From: Bacillus sp. B15-48 | GTDB lineage: Bacteria; Bacillota; Bacilli; Bacillales; Cytobacillaceae | NCBI RefSeq assembly: GCF_016879755.1 | Contig: NZ_WOFU01000011.1 | Location: 1 to 64,000, forward strand | DNA length: 64,000 nucleotides | Reading direction: 5' to 3' | Notes under the pieces: generated by a model | What the model saw: only the letters and a program-made list of their open reading frames with translations | Told to the model about the DNA's origin: nothing | Database searches by the model: none | Position numbers and translations under genes: made by a program | Shown: in pieces, positions 33,568-48,655 of the stretch | Layout of the letters: every line of letters begins with the position of its first letter | Numbering within the stretch: the first letter of the stretch is position 1

Positions 33568-33957
<390 letters not shown>

Positions 33958-33981
33958 TTAAATGTTGACCTCCTTTACCGA

Positions 33982-34347
33982 TTATTTTTTCTTGTTAGCT
34001 ACAGTTTTACGAGGGCCTTTACGTGTACGTGCATTGTTCTTTGTGTTTTGTCCACGAACAGGCAAACCACGACGATGACGTAAACCACGGTATGAACCAA
34101 TTTCCATTAGACGTTTGATGTTTAAGGATACCTCACGACGAAGGTCACCTTCAACTTTTAGTTTATCAACGATTTCACGAATTTTATTTAATTCGTCTTC
34201 CGTTAAATCGCGTACACGAGTATCTACTGAAACACCCGCTTCTGCAAGGATTTTCTCAGCAGTTGGTCTGCCGATTCCAAAAATATATGTTAAAGAAATA
34301 ACCACACGCTTTTCACGTGGAATATCTACACCAGCAATACGTGCCAT
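33982..34347 (-). CDS. rpsM: 30S ribosomal protein S13
   Basis: 121 residues, full length: [15 protein letters not shown] at the start, helix-hairpin-helix in the middle, and a basic tail ([20 protein letters not shown]) that contacts P-site tRNA. GGAGGTGCTGTAAT precedes the ATG. Confidence 0.98.
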   Translation of the reverse strand: MARIAGVDIPREKRVVISLTYIFGIGRPTAEKILAEAGVSVDTRVRDLTEDELNKIREIVDKLKVEGDLRREVSLNIKRLMEIGSYRGLRHRRGLPVRGQNTKNNARTRKGPRKTVANKKK

Positions 34348-34368
34348 ATTACAGCACCTCCTTCAAAA

Positions 34369-34736
<368 letters not shown>

Positions 34737-34799
34737 CGAATATCGTCTCCCTTCTTCACGTCATATGCGTATACAAACGGGGCATTCGTCAACCTTTTG

Positions 34800-34808
34800 A
34801 TTATAACA
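34800..34808 (-). promoter_or_regulatory. extended -10 promoter upstream of infA
   Basis: TGTTATAAT on the minus strand (TG-n-TATAAT, -10 hexamer at 34800-34805) has no good -35, as is usual for extended -10 promoters. It lies 64 bases before infA, just after the map remnant. Confidence 0.5.
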
Positions 34809-34844
34809 TAATTGACTTCTATCCGTCTGCTAAAGATAACTAGC

Positions 34845-35726
<882 letters not shown>

Positions 35727-35763
35727 CTAATGTAGGTTTAGGGAACCCCCGTCCCCTAAATCC

Positions 35764-37059
35764 TTATTTAATAAAACCTTTATAATGTCGCTTAACCAGT
35801 TGGCTTTCAAGCCTCTTCATTGTATCAAGTGCAACACCAACAACAATCAATAATCCAGTACCGCCAATCTGCACGCTTTGTGGCAAACCAGCGATTTTTA
35901 TAAAGAATACCGGTAAGATTGAAATGACTGCTAAGAAGATTGCTCCAACAAAAGTAAGTCGGTATAGAACTTTCGTTAAATACTCTTGCGTATTATTACC
36001 TGGACGAATTCCAGGTACATACCCGCCTTGATTCTTTAAGTTTTCTGCAACTCTTTCTGGGTTGACTTGGATAAATGCATAGAAATACGTAAAGGCAACG
36101 ATTAAAGCAACATAGATGATCATCCCAACCGGTCGGGTGTAATCAAATGTATTTTGAATCCAAATCGTCACATCATTCGTACCAAAGAACTGTGCAATCG
36201 TTGGCGGAGTGATGATAAACGAGATGGCAAAAATGACAGGAATGACGCCTGCAGCATTAACTTTTAATGGAAGATGGGTATTTTGACCACCAACAGAGTT
36301 ATTCCCTGCAGAAACACGTTTTGCATATTGAATTGGAATTTTCCTTAACGCTTCTTGTACGAAGATAACTCCAACGATAATTGCAATAACCGCAAGAACA
36401 ATTAGAGTAATCGTAAGAATACGCAAGAATAAAGCTTCTCCAGCACCTTCAATTTGCTGTGCATAGATTTGATTTACAATCGTTGGTAAACCGGCGACAA
36501 TCCCAGCAAAGATAATGATGGAAATCCCATTTCCAGCACCTTTTTCTGTGATTTGCTCACCTAACCACATAAGGAACGCAGTCCCAGCAGTTAAAACCGT
36601 TGCAATAATTAAGAAGTTTCCAATACCTGTATTTGTGATCAACAGTCCACCAGCCATATTGTTAAAGCCATAGGACATACCAAAAGCCTGAATAAAACCG
36701 AGCACAATCGTAAAATAACGTGTAAATTGCGCTAACTTTCGACGACCTACCTCACCTTGTTTAGACCATTCCGTAAACTTTGGTACGACATCCATTTGTA
36801 AAAGTTGAATAATAATGGATGCAGTGATGTACGGCATGATCCCCATTGCGAAAATAGAAAAGTTTTGTAGTGCACCGCCGCCAAAGATATTTAGCACTCC
36901 AAATACACTCATATCATCTTGTGCTTTTAATATATCTGAATTCACTCCTGGTACCGGAATAAAGGCACCAAGGCGAAAAACAATCAACAATAAAAGGGTG
37001 AAGAGAATTTTCTTTCTGATTTCACCCACGCGCAATAAATTGGAGAATGTTTTAAACAT
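35764..37059 (-). CDS. secY: preprotein translocase subunit SecY
   Basis: 431 residues with ten membrane helices; the channel of the Sec translocon. PVPGVNSDIL, GIMPYITASIIIQLL and GIRPGNNTQEYLTKVL (the cytosolic loop that binds SecA and ribosomes) are conserved. The start overlaps the rplO stop by one base (TAATG). Its partner secE is partly visible at the right end of the window. Confidence 0.98.
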   Translation of the reverse strand: MFKTFSNLLRVGEIRKKILFTLLLLIVFRLGAFIPVPGVNSDILKAQDDMSVFGVLNIFGGGALQNFSIFAMGIMPYITASIIIQLLQMDVVPKFTEWSKQGEVGRRKLAQFTRYFTIVLGFIQAFGMSYGFNNMAGGLLITNTGIGNFLIIATVLTAGTAFLMWLGEQITEKGAGNGISIIIFAGIVAGLPTIVNQIYAQQIEGAGEALFLRILTITLIVLAVIAIIVGVIFVQEALRKIPIQYAKRVSAGNNSVGGQNTHLPLKVNAAGVIPVIFAISFIITPPTIAQFFGTNDVTIWIQNTFDYTRPVGMIIYVALIVAFTYFYAFIQVNPERVAENLKNQGGYVPGIRPGNNTQEYLTKVLYRLTFVGAIFLAVISILPVFFIKIAGLPQSVQIGGTGLLIVVGVALDTMKRLESQLVKRHYKGFIK

Positions 37060-37499
37060 TAAACCACCTCAGTTTGACCGCCGGCAGTTTCAATCGCCTC
37101 TTTTGCTGCAGAGGAGAACTTATGGGCTTTAACAGTTAACTTTTTCTCCAAGTTACCTTTAGCAAGAATTTTTATTCCTGCAAGTTCCTTTTTAACAAGT
37201 CCTGTTTCCACTAATAGTTCTGGAGTAATTTCTGTTCCATCTTCAAAGCGGTTTAGAGCGTCTAAGTTCACAACAGCATATTCTTTACGATTGATATTTG
37301 TAAATCCTCGCTTAGGTAAACGTCTAGCAAGAGGTGTTTGACCACCCTCAAAACCAGGACGTACGCCGCCACCAGAACGAGCATTTTGACCTTTATGACC
37401 TTTTCCGGCAGTTTTACCGTTACCAGAACCGATTCCACGGCCTTTACGCTTACGCTCTTGACGAGAACCTTCAGCAGGTTTTAATTCGTGAAGTTTCAT
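37059..37499 (-). CDS. rplO: 50S ribosomal protein L15
   Basis: 146 residues, full length. The glycine-rich basic N terminus ([42 protein letters not shown]) penetrates 23S rRNA. GGAGGTGCAAAC precedes the ATG. It lies between rpmD and secY. Confidence 0.98.
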   Translation of the reverse strand: MKLHELKPAEGSRQERKRKGRGIGSGNGKTAGKGHKGQNARSGGGVRPGFEGGQTPLARRLPKRGFTNINRKEYAVVNLDALNRFEDGTEITPELLVETGLVKKELAGIKILAKGNLEKKLTVKAHKFSSAAKEAIETAGGQTEVV

Positions 37500-37529
37500 G
37501 TTTGCACCTCCTATTCATTAAAAGATTAA

Positions 37530-37712
37530 TTACTTTTCGTTCACCGTAACTAGATGAGACACTTTGTTAACCATACCACGAATGGCAGCATTATCTTGAT
37601 GCTCAACAGTTTGATTTAATTTTTTTAATCCTAGAGCTTTAACTGTTTCACGTTGATCTTGTGAACGTCCGATCACGCTACGTTTGAGGGTAATTTCTAA
37701 TTTATTAGCCAT
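37530..37712 (-). CDS. rpmD: 50S ribosomal protein L30
   Basis: 60 residues, full length: [20 protein letters not shown] and [20 protein letters not shown]. Bacterial short form. It follows rpsE by 13 bases. Confidence 0.98.
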   Translation of the reverse strand: MANKLEITLKRSVIGRSQDQRETVKALGLKKLNQTVEHQDNAAIRGMVNKVSHLVTVNEK

Positions 37713-37725
37713 TTGATTTCCCTCC

Positions 37726-38226
37726 TTATCCTAACAGTTCTTCTACTGATTTCCCGCGTAACTTTGCTACGTCTTCAGCACGTTTTAATTGTTTTAAACC
37801 TTCAAGAGTGGCACGAACCATATTGATTGGTGTGTTCGTTCCAAGAGATTTCGAAAGAATATCACCAACACCTGCCAACTCTAATACGGCACGAACTGGT
37901 CCACCTGCGATAACTCCTGTACCTTCATAAGCTGGTTTAAGTAGAATCTCCCCAGCACCGAAGCGTCCGATTACTTCATGCGGAATGGATGTACCTACCA
38001 TTGGTACGAGTACTAAGTTTTTCTTTGCATCTTCGATTGCCTTACGGATAGCATCTGGTACTTCCTGTGCTTTTCCAGTACCGAAACCAACGTGTCCGTT
38101 TTTGTCACCAACAACAACTAATGCAGTGAAACGGAAACGACGTCCACCTTTAACAACCTTAGCAACACGATTTATGGTTACTACGCGTTCTTCTAGTTCA
38201 AGTTTGTTTGGATCAATGCGACGCAT
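37726..38226 (-). CDS. rpsE: 30S ribosomal protein S5
   Basis: 166 residues. S5 takes part in mRNA entry and decoding fidelity. The dsRNA-binding domain has [18 protein letters not shown] and [16 protein letters not shown]; the C-terminal domain has [18 protein letters not shown]. The VVKGGRRF loop, where spectinomycin-resistance changes occur, is wild type. Confidence 0.98.
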   Translation of the reverse strand: MRRIDPNKLELEERVVTINRVAKVVKGGRRFRFTALVVVGDKNGHVGFGTGKAQEVPDAIRKAIEDAKKNLVLVPMVGTSIPHEVIGRFGAGEILLKPAYEGTGVIAGGPVRAVLELAGVGDILSKSLGTNTPINMVRATLEGLKQLKRAEDVAKLRGKSVEELLG

Positions 38227-38250
38227 CTATTTATGTCCCTCCTTTTTACA

Positions 38251-38613
38251 TTAAAATTGTAAGCCGTTTTCACGAGCAGTTTCTGCAAGAGCTTTAATAC
38301 GGCCATGATATAAATAACCACCACGGTCAAATACTACTTCACTAATGCCTTTTTCTACAGCGCGCTTAGCAACTATTTCTCCGACCTTTTGCGCAGCTTC
38401 AAGGTTACAAGTAGATTCAAGGTTGATAGCTTTATCTATAGTAGAGGCACTCGCTAGAGTTACTCCATTTACGTCATCAATTAATTGAGCATAAATGTGT
38501 TTGTTTGAACGAAACACATTTAAACGAGGACGAGCTGCAGTACCGCTGATTTTAGTCCGGACACGCGCATGGCGTTTACGGCGTACAGCGTTTTTATCAG
38601 CCTTCGTAATCAT
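38251..38613 (-). CDS. rplR: 50S ribosomal protein L18
   Basis: 120 residues; binds 5S rRNA. The start is ATG at 38611-38613 ([19 protein letters not shown]), 8 bases after AGGAG; three earlier codons from GTG overlap this site. [17 protein letters not shown] and [15 protein letters not shown] are conserved. Confidence 0.97.
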   Translation of the reverse strand: MITKADKNAVRRKRHARVRTKISGTAARPRLNVFRSNKHIYAQLIDDVNGVTLASASTIDKAINLESTCNLEAAQKVGEIVAKRAVEKGISEVVFDRGGYLYHGRIKALAETARENGLQF

Positions 38614-38646
38614 TTGCGTCACTCCTTTCGTTTATCTTAAGCGGCA

Positions 38647-39183
38647 TTACTTACCAGTCTTACCTTCTTTACGGCGTACAAATTCGCCTTCGTAACGAAT
38701 TCCTTTGCCTTTATAAGGTTCTGGCGGACGTACTCCGCGGATATTGGCAGCAAGTGCACCAACACGCTCTTTATCAATTCCTTTAACAATTACTTTTGTA
38801 TTTGTAGGAACTTCAACTTCAAGGCCTTCTTCAGCCTCAAATTCTACTGGATGTGAGTATCCAACCTGCAACACAAGTTTCTTCCCTTGTTTTGCAGCAC
38901 GATAACCAACACCGATTAACTCAAGTGACTTTTCAAAACCTTTTGATACTCCCTCAACCATGTTGGATAAAACCGCACGAGTTGTACCATGTAATGCACG
39001 ATGTTCCTTTGCCTCTGAAGGGCGAGAAATGTTGATTACATTCTCCTCGATTGAGATTTGCATATCTTCGTTAAAAGAACGAGTTAATTCACCTTTAGGA
39101 CCTTTTACAGTAAGGGTGTTATTGTTGTTTATAACTGTTACGCCATTTGGGATTTCAATTGGCTTTTTACCTATGCGAGACAT
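38647..39183 (-). CDS. rplF: 50S ribosomal protein L6
   Basis: 178 residues with two repeated alpha/beta domains. [15 protein letters not shown], the C-terminal [20 protein letters not shown] and KEGKTGK are typical. L6 binds near the sarcin-ricin loop. Confidence 0.98.
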   Translation of the reverse strand: MSRIGKKPIEIPNGVTVINNNNTLTVKGPKGELTRSFNEDMQISIEENVINISRPSEAKEHRALHGTTRAVLSNMVEGVSKGFEKSLELIGVGYRAAKQGKKLVLQVGYSHPVEFEAEEGLEVEVPTNTKVIVKGIDKERVGALAANIRGVRPPEPYKGKGIRYEGEFVRRKEGKTGK

Positions 39184-39214
39184 TCAATGCACCTCCAATC
39201 TTTTAAAAAATCTA

Positions 39215-39613
39215 TTACCAAACGTATGCTAATACTTCGCCGCCGACTTGCTTAGCGCGTGCTTCTTTATCGGATAATACGCCATTTGAAGTTGATACTA
39301 GTGCGATACCAAGACCATTCAATACGCGTGGAACCTCAGTAGATTTTGCATAAACGCGAAGACCAGGCTTACTAATACGTTTAAGACCAGTGATTACACG
39401 TTCATTGTTTGAACCGTATTTCAAGAAGATACGGATGATCCCTTGTTTGTTGTCTTCAATATATTCGACGTCACGTACGAAACCTTCGCGCTTTAAAATT
39501 TCAGCGATTTCTTTTTTAATGTTAGAAGCAGGTACTTCTAATTTTTCGTGACGAACCATATTCGCATTACGAATACGAGTAAGCATATCTGCAATTGGAT
39601 CTGTCATGACCAT
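39215..39613 (-). CDS. rpsH: 30S ribosomal protein S8
   Basis: 132 residues, beginning [18 protein letters not shown] as in B. subtilis and ending GEVLAYVW. S8 nucleates the central domain of 16S rRNA and in E. coli represses the spc operon. It follows rpsN by 30 bases. Confidence 0.98.
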   Translation of the reverse strand: MVMTDPIADMLTRIRNANMVRHEKLEVPASNIKKEIAEILKREGFVRDVEYIEDNKQGIIRIFLKYGSNNERVITGLKRISKPGLRVYAKSTEVPRVLNGLGIALVSTSNGVLSDKEARAKQVGGEVLAYVW

Positions 39614-39643
39614 TGTTTTTACCTCCTTCCCAAACCTTAAGTT

Positions 39644-39847
<204 letters not shown>

Positions 39848-39854
39848 TTAGAGA

Positions 39855-40394
39855 TTACTTTTTAAATGGCATTCCAAATTGTGTTAATAGTTCACGAGCT
39901 TCCTCATCAGTGTTAGCAGTCGTTACAATAACAATATCCATGCCACGAACTTTACTTACTTTATCGTAATCAATTTCAGGGAAGATTAATTGCTCTTTTA
40001 CACCTAATGTGTAATTTCCACGTCCATCAAAAGATTTTTTTGAAATTCCACGAAAGTCACGTACACGTGGAAGAGATACTGAAACTAACTTATCGAAGAA
40101 TTCGTACATACGCTCACCACGTAATGTTACTTTCGCTCCGATTGGCATGCCTTCACGTAGGCGGAACCCTGCGATTGATTTTTTCGCTTTTGTGATGACT
40201 GGTTTTTGACCAGAAAGCAATGTTAACTCTTCAACAGCGTTATCAAGTGATTTAGCGTTCGCAACTGCATCACCAACACCCATGTTAATTACGATTTTTT
40301 CTAATCTAGGAACTTGCATTACAGATTTATAATTAAACTTGCTCATTAGAGCAGGAGAAATTTCTTTATTGAACTTTTCTTTTAGGCGGTTCAT
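39855..40394 (-). CDS. rplE: 50S ribosomal protein L5
   Basis: 179 residues. L5 binds 5S rRNA and the P-site tRNA elbow. [31 protein letters not shown] and [18 protein letters not shown] are conserved. Confidence 0.98.
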   Translation of the reverse strand: MNRLKEKFNKEISPALMSKFNYKSVMQVPRLEKIVINMGVGDAVANAKSLDNAVEELTLLSGQKPVITKAKKSIAGFRLREGMPIGAKVTLRGERMYEFFDKLVSVSLPRVRDFRGISKKSFDGRGNYTLGVKEQLIFPEIDYDKVSKVRGMDIVIVTTANTDEEARELLTQFGMPFKK

Positions 40395-40424
40395 TCATGA
40401 TTACCTCCCTTCATCTATAAACTA

Positions 40425-40733
40425 TTAATCGAGAACTTCACCGGATTTTTTTGCTACGCGTACCTTCTTGCCGTTTTCCTCTTTATATCCAACTCGGGTT
40501 GGTTTGCCGGATTTCGGATCGATAGGCATAACATTTGATACATGAATAGGTGCCTCTTGGCTAATGATTCCGCCCTGCGGATTCAATTGAGAAGGTTTAG
40601 CGTGTTTCTTCACGATATTAACACCTTCTACTAGGACACGGTCTTGTTTTGGAAATGACGCTAGGATATTTCCAGTTTTACCTTTGTCCTTGCCAGAGAT
40701 GACCACTACTTTGTCACCTTTTTTGACATGCAT
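40425..40733 (-). CDS. rplX: 50S ribosomal protein L24
   Basis: 102 residues with an N-terminal KOW motif ([20 protein letters not shown]). ATG at 40731-40733 follows AAGGAGGTGCGACAG; the GTG three codons upstream lies in the ribosome site. L24 starts 50S assembly. Confidence 0.97.
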   Translation of the reverse strand: MHVKKGDKVVVISGKDKGKTGNILASFPKQDRVLVEGVNIVKKHAKPSQLNPQGGIISQEAPIHVSNVMPIDPKSGKPTRVGYKEENGKKVRVAKKSGEVLD

Positions 40734-40769
40734 CTGTCGCACCTCCTTAAAGCCATTTGAATTTTTATA

Positions 40770-41165
<396 letters not shown>

Positions 41166-41177
41166 TTACCGAACATA

Positions 41178-42747
<1,570 letters not shown>

Positions 42748-42750
42748 TAA

Positions 42751-43092
42751 TTATCCCTCCTTCTTTTCTGATACAACAATTGTAATATGGCTTGTGCGTT
42801 TATTGATTGCACTTGCACGACCTTGCGCACGTGGACGGAAACGTTTTAGTGTTGGTCCTTCGTTTGCATATGCTTGAGTAACAACTAAATTGTTTACATC
42901 CATTTCATAGTTATGTTCTGCATTGGCAAGAGCAGATTTCAAAACCTTTTCTACGATTGGAGAAACCGCCTTCGGAGTAAGTTTTAAAATAGCTACCGCT
43001 TCGCCAACTTGCTTTCCTCGAATTAAATCTAGTACTAAACGAGCTTTACGAGGAGCAATACGAACTGTTCTAGCAACAGCTTTAGCTTGCAT
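42751..43092 (-). CDS. rplV: 50S ribosomal protein L22
   Basis: 113 residues: [20 protein letters not shown] and the hairpin loop [15 protein letters not shown] that lines the exit tunnel and is the site of macrolide-resistance changes; it looks wild type. Confidence 0.98.
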   Translation of the reverse strand: MQAKAVARTVRIAPRKARLVLDLIRGKQVGEAVAILKLTPKAVSPIVEKVLKSALANAEHNYEMDVNNLVVTQAYANEGPTLKRFRPRAQGRASAINKRTSHITIVVSEKKEG

Positions 43093-43110
43093 TAGGATAC
43101 CCTCCTCTCA

Positions 43111-43389
43111 TTAACGTCTTGTTTTCTTATCGTCTGCGGCATGGCCTTTATATGTGCGAGTTGGAGCAAATTCTCCAAGCTTATGACCTACCATGTCTTC
43201 TGTTACATAAACCGGAACATGTTTACGTCCGTCATATACAGCGACAGTGTGACCGATGAATTGTGGGAAAATCGTTGAACGTCGAGACCAAGTCTTTACC
43301 ACTTTTTTGCCTTCAGTCTCATTTAGCTCTTCGATTTTTTTAATTAAATGCTCATCAACAAAAGGTCCTTTTTTTAAGCTACGACCCAT
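43111..43389 (-). CDS. rpsS: 30S ribosomal protein S19
   Basis: 92 residues, full length: [40 protein letters not shown] and [17 protein letters not shown]19 binds 16S helix 42 with S13. Confidence 0.98.
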   Translation of the reverse strand: MGRSLKKGPFVDEHLIKKIEELNETEGKKVVKTWSRRSTIFPQFIGHTVAVYDGRKHVPVYVTEDMVGHKLGEFAPTRTYKGHAADDKKTRR

Positions 43390-43446
43390 GATTGAACCTC
43401 CCTTCGTGATTGTTCTACGGTTCTTCTGAACCGTAGTTCAATCCCG

Positions 43447-44298
<852 letters not shown>

Positions 44299-44307
44299 TT
44301 AAATGGA

Positions 44308-44592
44308 TTAAACTTCGAATAATTCGATTTCTTTGCTATCTTCAGTCAATGTAATAATAGCTTTACGGCGCTTATTTGTGTAGCCGCCAAATTTACCCAT
44401 ACGCTTAAACTTACCTTTATAATTCATGATGTTAACATTCTTTACTTTAACATCGAAAATTTCTTGTACAGCGTCTTTTACTTGTGTTTTATTCGCTCTG
44501 ACGTCGACATCGAAAGTGTATTTCTTGTCAGCCATTAGATCAGATGAGCGTTCAGTAATTATGGGGCGCTTAATGATATCGCGAGCATCCAT
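44308..44592 (-). CDS. rplW: 50S ribosomal protein L23
   Basis: 94 residues: [20 protein letters not shown] and [11 protein letters not shown]-type loop. L23 docks trigger factor and SRP at the tunnel exit. Start overlaps the rplD stop by one base. Confidence 0.98.
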   Translation of the reverse strand: MDARDIIKRPIITERSSDLMADKKYTFDVDVRANKTQVKDAVQEIFDVKVKNVNIMNYKGKFKRMGKFGGYTNKRRKAIITLTEDSKEIELFEV

Positions 44593-45215
44593 TATGCAAG
44601 CACCTCCTCTACTTTTTCAACAGCTGCTTTAGTCATGATTAATTTATCATGATTTAAAACATCTAAAACGTTGATTCCTTCTGCGGAAACAACTGTGATA
44701 CCAGGGATATTACGCGCTGAAAGTGCAACATTCTCATCTAATCCTGCAGTAACAATAAGTGCTTTCTTATCAACTGAAAGACCTTGCAAAACTTTTGTAA
44801 ACTCTTTTGTCTTTGGAGCTTCAAAAGCAAGGTTTTCAAGAACAAGCAATTCCTCTGCTACAACTTTTGATGATAATGCTGATTTAATCGCTAAACGACG
44901 TACTTTCTTAGGTAATTTATAGCTATAGCTACGTGGTACTGGTCCAAACACGGTACCGCCACCGCGCCATTGTGGTGATCTAATTGAACCTTGACGTGCG
45001 CGACCTGTGCCTTTTTGGCGCCAAGGTTTGCGTCCACCGCCACGTACTTCTGAACGAATTTTAGTTTTGTGAGTCCCTTGACGTAAGGAAGCTCTTTGCA
45101 TTACAACCGCTTCAAACATTACATGATTGTTTGGCTCGATACCAAATACGGATTCATTAAGTTCAACTTCCCCAACTTGAGAGCCCGTTTGGCTAAACAA
45201 TGCTACTTTCGGCAT
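44592..45215 (-). CDS. rplD: 50S ribosomal protein L4
   Basis: 207 residues. The extended loop [20 protein letters not shown] (about 61-80) reaches the exit tunnel. In E. coli L4 represses the S10 operon; the Bacillus leader lacks a proven homologous hairpin. AAGGAGGAAAC precedes the ATG. Confidence 0.98.
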   Translation of the reverse strand: MPKVALFSQTGSQVGEVELNESVFGIEPNNHVMFEAVVMQRASLRQGTHKTKIRSEVRGGGRKPWRQKGTGRARQGSIRSPQWRGGGTVFGPVPRSYSYKLPKKVRRLAIKSALSSKVVAEELLVLENLAFEAPKTKEFTKVLQGLSVDKKALIVTAGLDENVALSARNIPGITVVSAEGINVLDVLNHDKLIMTKAAVEKVEEVLA

Positions 45216-45240
45216 TCTTGTTTCCTCCTTTCTTTAAATG

Positions 45241-45870
45241 TTACCTTGCTTTAATCGCACTTTTAATTTTTAACAATCCTTTTCTAGGACCAGGTACATT
45301 TCCTTTAATTAAAAGTAGATTACGTTCCTCATCCACTTTAACGATTTGTAGGTTTTGTACAGTGATTTGTTCTCCACCCATGCGACCAGGTAATAACTTC
45401 CCTTTGAAAACACGGTTTGGAGCAACAGGACCCATCGAACCAGGGCGACGGTGATAACGAGAACCGTGTGTCATTGGTCCACGAGATTGTCCATGACGCT
45501 TAATAGCCCCTTGGAAACCTTTCCCTTTTGAGATTCCTGTTACATCAACAATATCGCCTTCTGCGAATATATTTGCCTTGACTTCCTGACCAACTTCATA
45601 TTCCGCTAAGTTTACTCCGTTGAATTCCCGTACGAAGCGCTTAGGTGCAGTATTAGCTTTTGCTACATGTCCCTTTTCAGGTTTGTTAGCAAGCTTTTCA
45701 CGTTTATCTTCAAAACCGATCTGAACAGCTTCATAACCATCAGTTTCAGCATTTTTAACTTGAAGAACTACGTTCTCAGCTGCTTGAACTACTGTTACCG
45801 GGATGAGATCGCCGTTTTCTGCAAATACTTGAGTCATACCGATCTTTCTTCCTAAGATTCCTTTGGTCAT
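45241..45870 (-). CDS. rplC: 50S ribosomal protein L3
   Basis: 209 residues: [20 protein letters not shown], and the peptidyl-transferase-reaching loop [20 protein letters not shown]-like ([19 protein letters not shown]). Full length and typical. Confidence 0.98.
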   Translation of the reverse strand: MTKGILGRKIGMTQVFAENGDLIPVTVVQAAENVVLQVKNAETDGYEAVQIGFEDKREKLANKPEKGHVAKANTAPKRFVREFNGVNLAEYEVGQEVKANIFAEGDIVDVTGISKGKGFQGAIKRHGQSRGPMTHGSRYHRRPGSMGPVAPNRVFKGKLLPGRMGGEQITVQNLQIVKVDEERNLLLIKGNVPGPRKGLLKIKSAIKAR

Positions 45871-45910
45871 TGGTCACACCTCCTAATATACTTTAGTTTC
45901 ATTTATTTAA

Positions 45911-46243
<333 letters not shown>

Positions 46244-46350
46244 TTAAAATAGACATTCTCCGCGAAAATTTCCCACTCACTCGCCATGGCAAAGCGGCCG
46301 GGTGTGTCGGCAACCTTCCGCTTCATCGCAGTCAAAGACCAACATTGTCT

Positions 46351-46379
46351 ATTATACCGAAAACATAATGCAAACGCAA
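46351..46379 (-). promoter_or_regulatory. sigma-A promoter of the S10 operon
   Basis: TTGCGT (46374-46379), 17-base spacer, perfect TATAAT (46351-46356) on the minus strand. The leader to rpsJ is about 125 nt. Confidence 0.8.
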
Positions 46380-46803
46380 GATATTTTTTGTCTTTTTATG
46401 CTCCAGCACACTTTTACTATTATAGCGACTCTCTCTCATGATTTCAATAGTAGAATCAAGTTTTATCGATATTTATATGAAGAAACTGTTTCCATTCTGG
46501 ATTTGTAAGAATGTAGACGGTGATTATCCTTATGAAAACATCGTGTAATCAAAGTTAAGAAAAATCGGGCAAAAACCGCCCAGTCCTTATATCCAATGTT
46601 ATATATTCTAGGTAAATAAACGTTTTTTCGGGGGTTATAAGGGAAAACCACAAAATGTTCACAGGAAGACATGATTGATTTTTTAAAAAATAAACGGACC
46701 ACCTACATGATTAATTAACAACTCATTTGATTGTGAAATGAAGGCTTTTTATTTCCATTACTTATACAAAAAGGTGGATAAGTTCATAGATAGATTCCAT
46801 TTT

Positions 46804-47030
46804 TTTGCTAGTACTTGGATTAACCGTGATTTTAAGGCTGGTTTATTGCTAGTACTTGGATTATACCGGTTTTTGGCCGTTTTTTATTGCTAGTACAGGG
46901 ATTATATCGACCTTCTGACCTCGTTTTATTGCGAGTACTCGGATTAACCCTTCATTTTACAACGTTTTATTACGAGTACTAGCAATATATCACGGAAATT
47001 TGGTGTTTTTAATACGAGTACTTGGATTAA
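46804..47030. repeat. GTAC-centred tandem repeat array B, 41-42 bp period
   Basis: Six units of the form TTGCTAGTACTTGGATTA (variants TGCGAGTACTCGGATTA and TACGAGTACTAGCAATA) have GTAC at 46811, 46852, 46893, 46935, 46976 and 47018; the steps are 41, 41, 42, 41 and 42. Spacers are less conserved and AT-rich. The fifth unit is in reverse orientation. The array lies in the gene-free 46380-47240 gap between the S10 promoter and the tuf terminators. It is related to array A at 20850-20990. The flanking 46400-46800 shows no gene. Confidence 0.88.
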
Positions 47031-47240
47031 AAATCGCGTTACCAGCATTATCGGTTAAAAAGCCTACAAATCTCTTCGGTCAAATACCGATAAATGCCTT
47101 CTTCCAAAAAACCAAAAAATTTATCCGTGTTTTTCCCCAATCACCCTTGATTACAATAGGATGGATTTTAGCACCGTGTTTTCTATTGAAAGCCTACCAA
47201 TGTTGGTTTTTGTCGAAAAATGTTAGTCTCCATATAACGA

Positions 47241-47268
47241 AAAAACCACAGCACGAATGACTGTGGTA
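47241..47268 (-). terminator. second terminator after tuf
   Basis: ACCACAG-tcattcgtg-CTGTGGT followed by TTTTTTCG on the minus strand. Confidence 0.85.
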
Positions 47269-47300
47269 GACCAAAAACTATATACTTTATTTTCTTTATA

Positions 47301-47333
47301 AAAAAACAGATGAGCATCGCCCATCTGTTTTTT
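47301..47333 (-). terminator. first terminator after tuf
   Basis: AAAAAACAGATG and CATCTGTTTTTT form a 12-bp stem with a 9-base loop, 16 bases after the tuf stop. Confidence 0.88.
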
Positions 47334-47348
47334 AAAGATTACTTTCTA

Positions 47349-48536
47349 TTACTCTTGGATTGAAGCAACAACGCCAGCGCCAACTGTACGTCCACCTTCA
47401 CGAATTGAGAACTTAGTTCCTTCTTCGATCGCGATTGGAGCGATTAGTTCAACTGTCATTTCAATGTTGTCGCCAGGCATAACCATTTCTACACCATCTG
47501 GAAGGTTACAAATACCAGTTACATCAGTTGTACGGAAGTAGAACTGTGGGCGGTAGTTTGTGAAGAATGGAGTATGACGTCCACCTTCTTCTTTTGATAA
47601 TACGTAAACTTCAGCTTTAAACTTTGTATGTGGAGTGATTGAACCTGGCTTTGCTAGTACTTGTCCACGTTGGATTTCTTCACGAGCAACCCCACGAAGA
47701 AGCGCTCCGATATTATCGCCAGCTTCTGCATAGTCAAGAAGCTTACGGAACATTTCAACACCAGTTACAGTAGTTGCTTTTGGTTCTTCAGTAAGACCGA
47801 TGATGTCAATAACGTCACCAACTTTAACTTGTCCACGCTCAACACGTCCAGTTGCAACAGTACCACGACCAGTAATTGAGAATACATCCTCAACTGGCAT
47901 CATGAATGGCTTGTCAGTGTCACGAGTTGGGTTAGGTACGTACTCGTCAACAGCTGCCATTAGTTCAAGAACTTTCTCTTCCCACTCAGCTTCTCCTTCA
48001 AGAGCTTTTAGAGCAGAACCTTTAATAACTGGGATGTCATCACCAGGGAAGTCATACTCAGAAAGAAGATCACGTACTTCCATTTCTACTAACTCAAGAA
48101 GTTCTTCGTCGTCAACCATGTCACACTTGTTCATGAATACAACAAGGAAAGGTACACCTACTTGACGAGATAGAAGGATATGCTCACGTGTTTGTGGCAT
48201 TGGGCCATCAGCTGCAGATACAACTAAGATACCACCGTCCATTTGCGCAGCACCTGTGATCATGTTTTTAACATAGTCAGCATGGCCTGGGCAGTCAACA
48301 TGTGCGTAGTGACGATTTGTTGTTTCGTACTCTACGTGTGATGTATTGATTGTAATTCCACGCTCTTTTTCTTCTGGAGCGTTATCGATTTGATCATAAC
48401 CTTTCGCTTCGCCACCCATTGCTTTAGCAAGTACAGTAGTGATTGCTGCAGTTAGAGTAGTTTTACCATGGTCAACGTGACCGATTGTTCCAATATTTAC
48501 GTGCGGCTTTGAGCGATCAAATTTAGCTTTTGCCAT
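47349..48536 (-). CDS. tuf: translation elongation factor Tu
   Basis: 395 residues. G1 GHVDHGKT, G3 DCPGHADY, G4 NKCDMV; domains II and III follow. The switch I region reads [13 protein letters not shown]. Residues where elfamycin resistance arises look ordinary. AGGAGGATTTCATAA precedes the ATG. Tandem terminators follow, so tuf ends the str operon. Confidence 0.98.
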   Translation of the reverse strand: MAKAKFDRSKPHVNIGTIGHVDHGKTTLTAAITTVLAKAMGGEAKGYDQIDNAPEEKERGITINTSHVEYETTNRHYAHVDCPGHADYVKNMITGAAQMDGGILVVSAADGPMPQTREHILLSRQVGVPFLVVFMNKCDMVDDEELLELVEMEVRDLLSEYDFPGDDIPVIKGSALKALEGEAEWEEKVLELMAAVDEYVPNPTRDTDKPFMMPVEDVFSITGRGTVATGRVERGQVKVGDVIDIIGLTEEPKATTVTGVEMFRKLLDYAEAGDNIGALLRGVAREEIQRGQVLAKPGSITPHTKFKAEVYVLSKEEGGRHTPFFTNYRPQFYFRTTDVTGICNLPDGVEMVMPGDNIEMTVELIAPIAIEEGTKFSIREGGRTVGAGVVASIQE

Positions 48537-48580
48537 TTTATGAAATCCTCCTTTAAATTTAAAAGTTAAGTATATTATAG

Positions 48581-48610
48581 GCTATGAAAAGGAATTTTCC
48601 TTTCCATAGC
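48581..48610. other. 30-bp palindrome in the fusA-tuf gap
   Basis: GCTATGAAAAGGAA and TTCCTTTCCATAGC are complementary over 14 bp with one mismatch and a 2-base centre. A TATAAT-like hexamer lies directly after it on the minus strand (48572-48577). It may stabilise the tuf mRNA 5' end or mark a processing site. Confidence 0.6.
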
Positions 48611-48655
48611 ATGGCTTACATTAGTAGTTATACTTGATTAAATGCTTAAAATCAA

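Noticed and set aside
46804-47030. CRISPR array
   Set aside because: Period is regular, but the repeat core is short and varies between units, one copy is inverted, spacers are partly similar, and no cas gene is present.
47000-47260. Possible 86-residue plus-strand protein after the GTAC array
   Set aside because: It begins inside the repeat array, has no ribosome binding site and runs through the tuf terminator.
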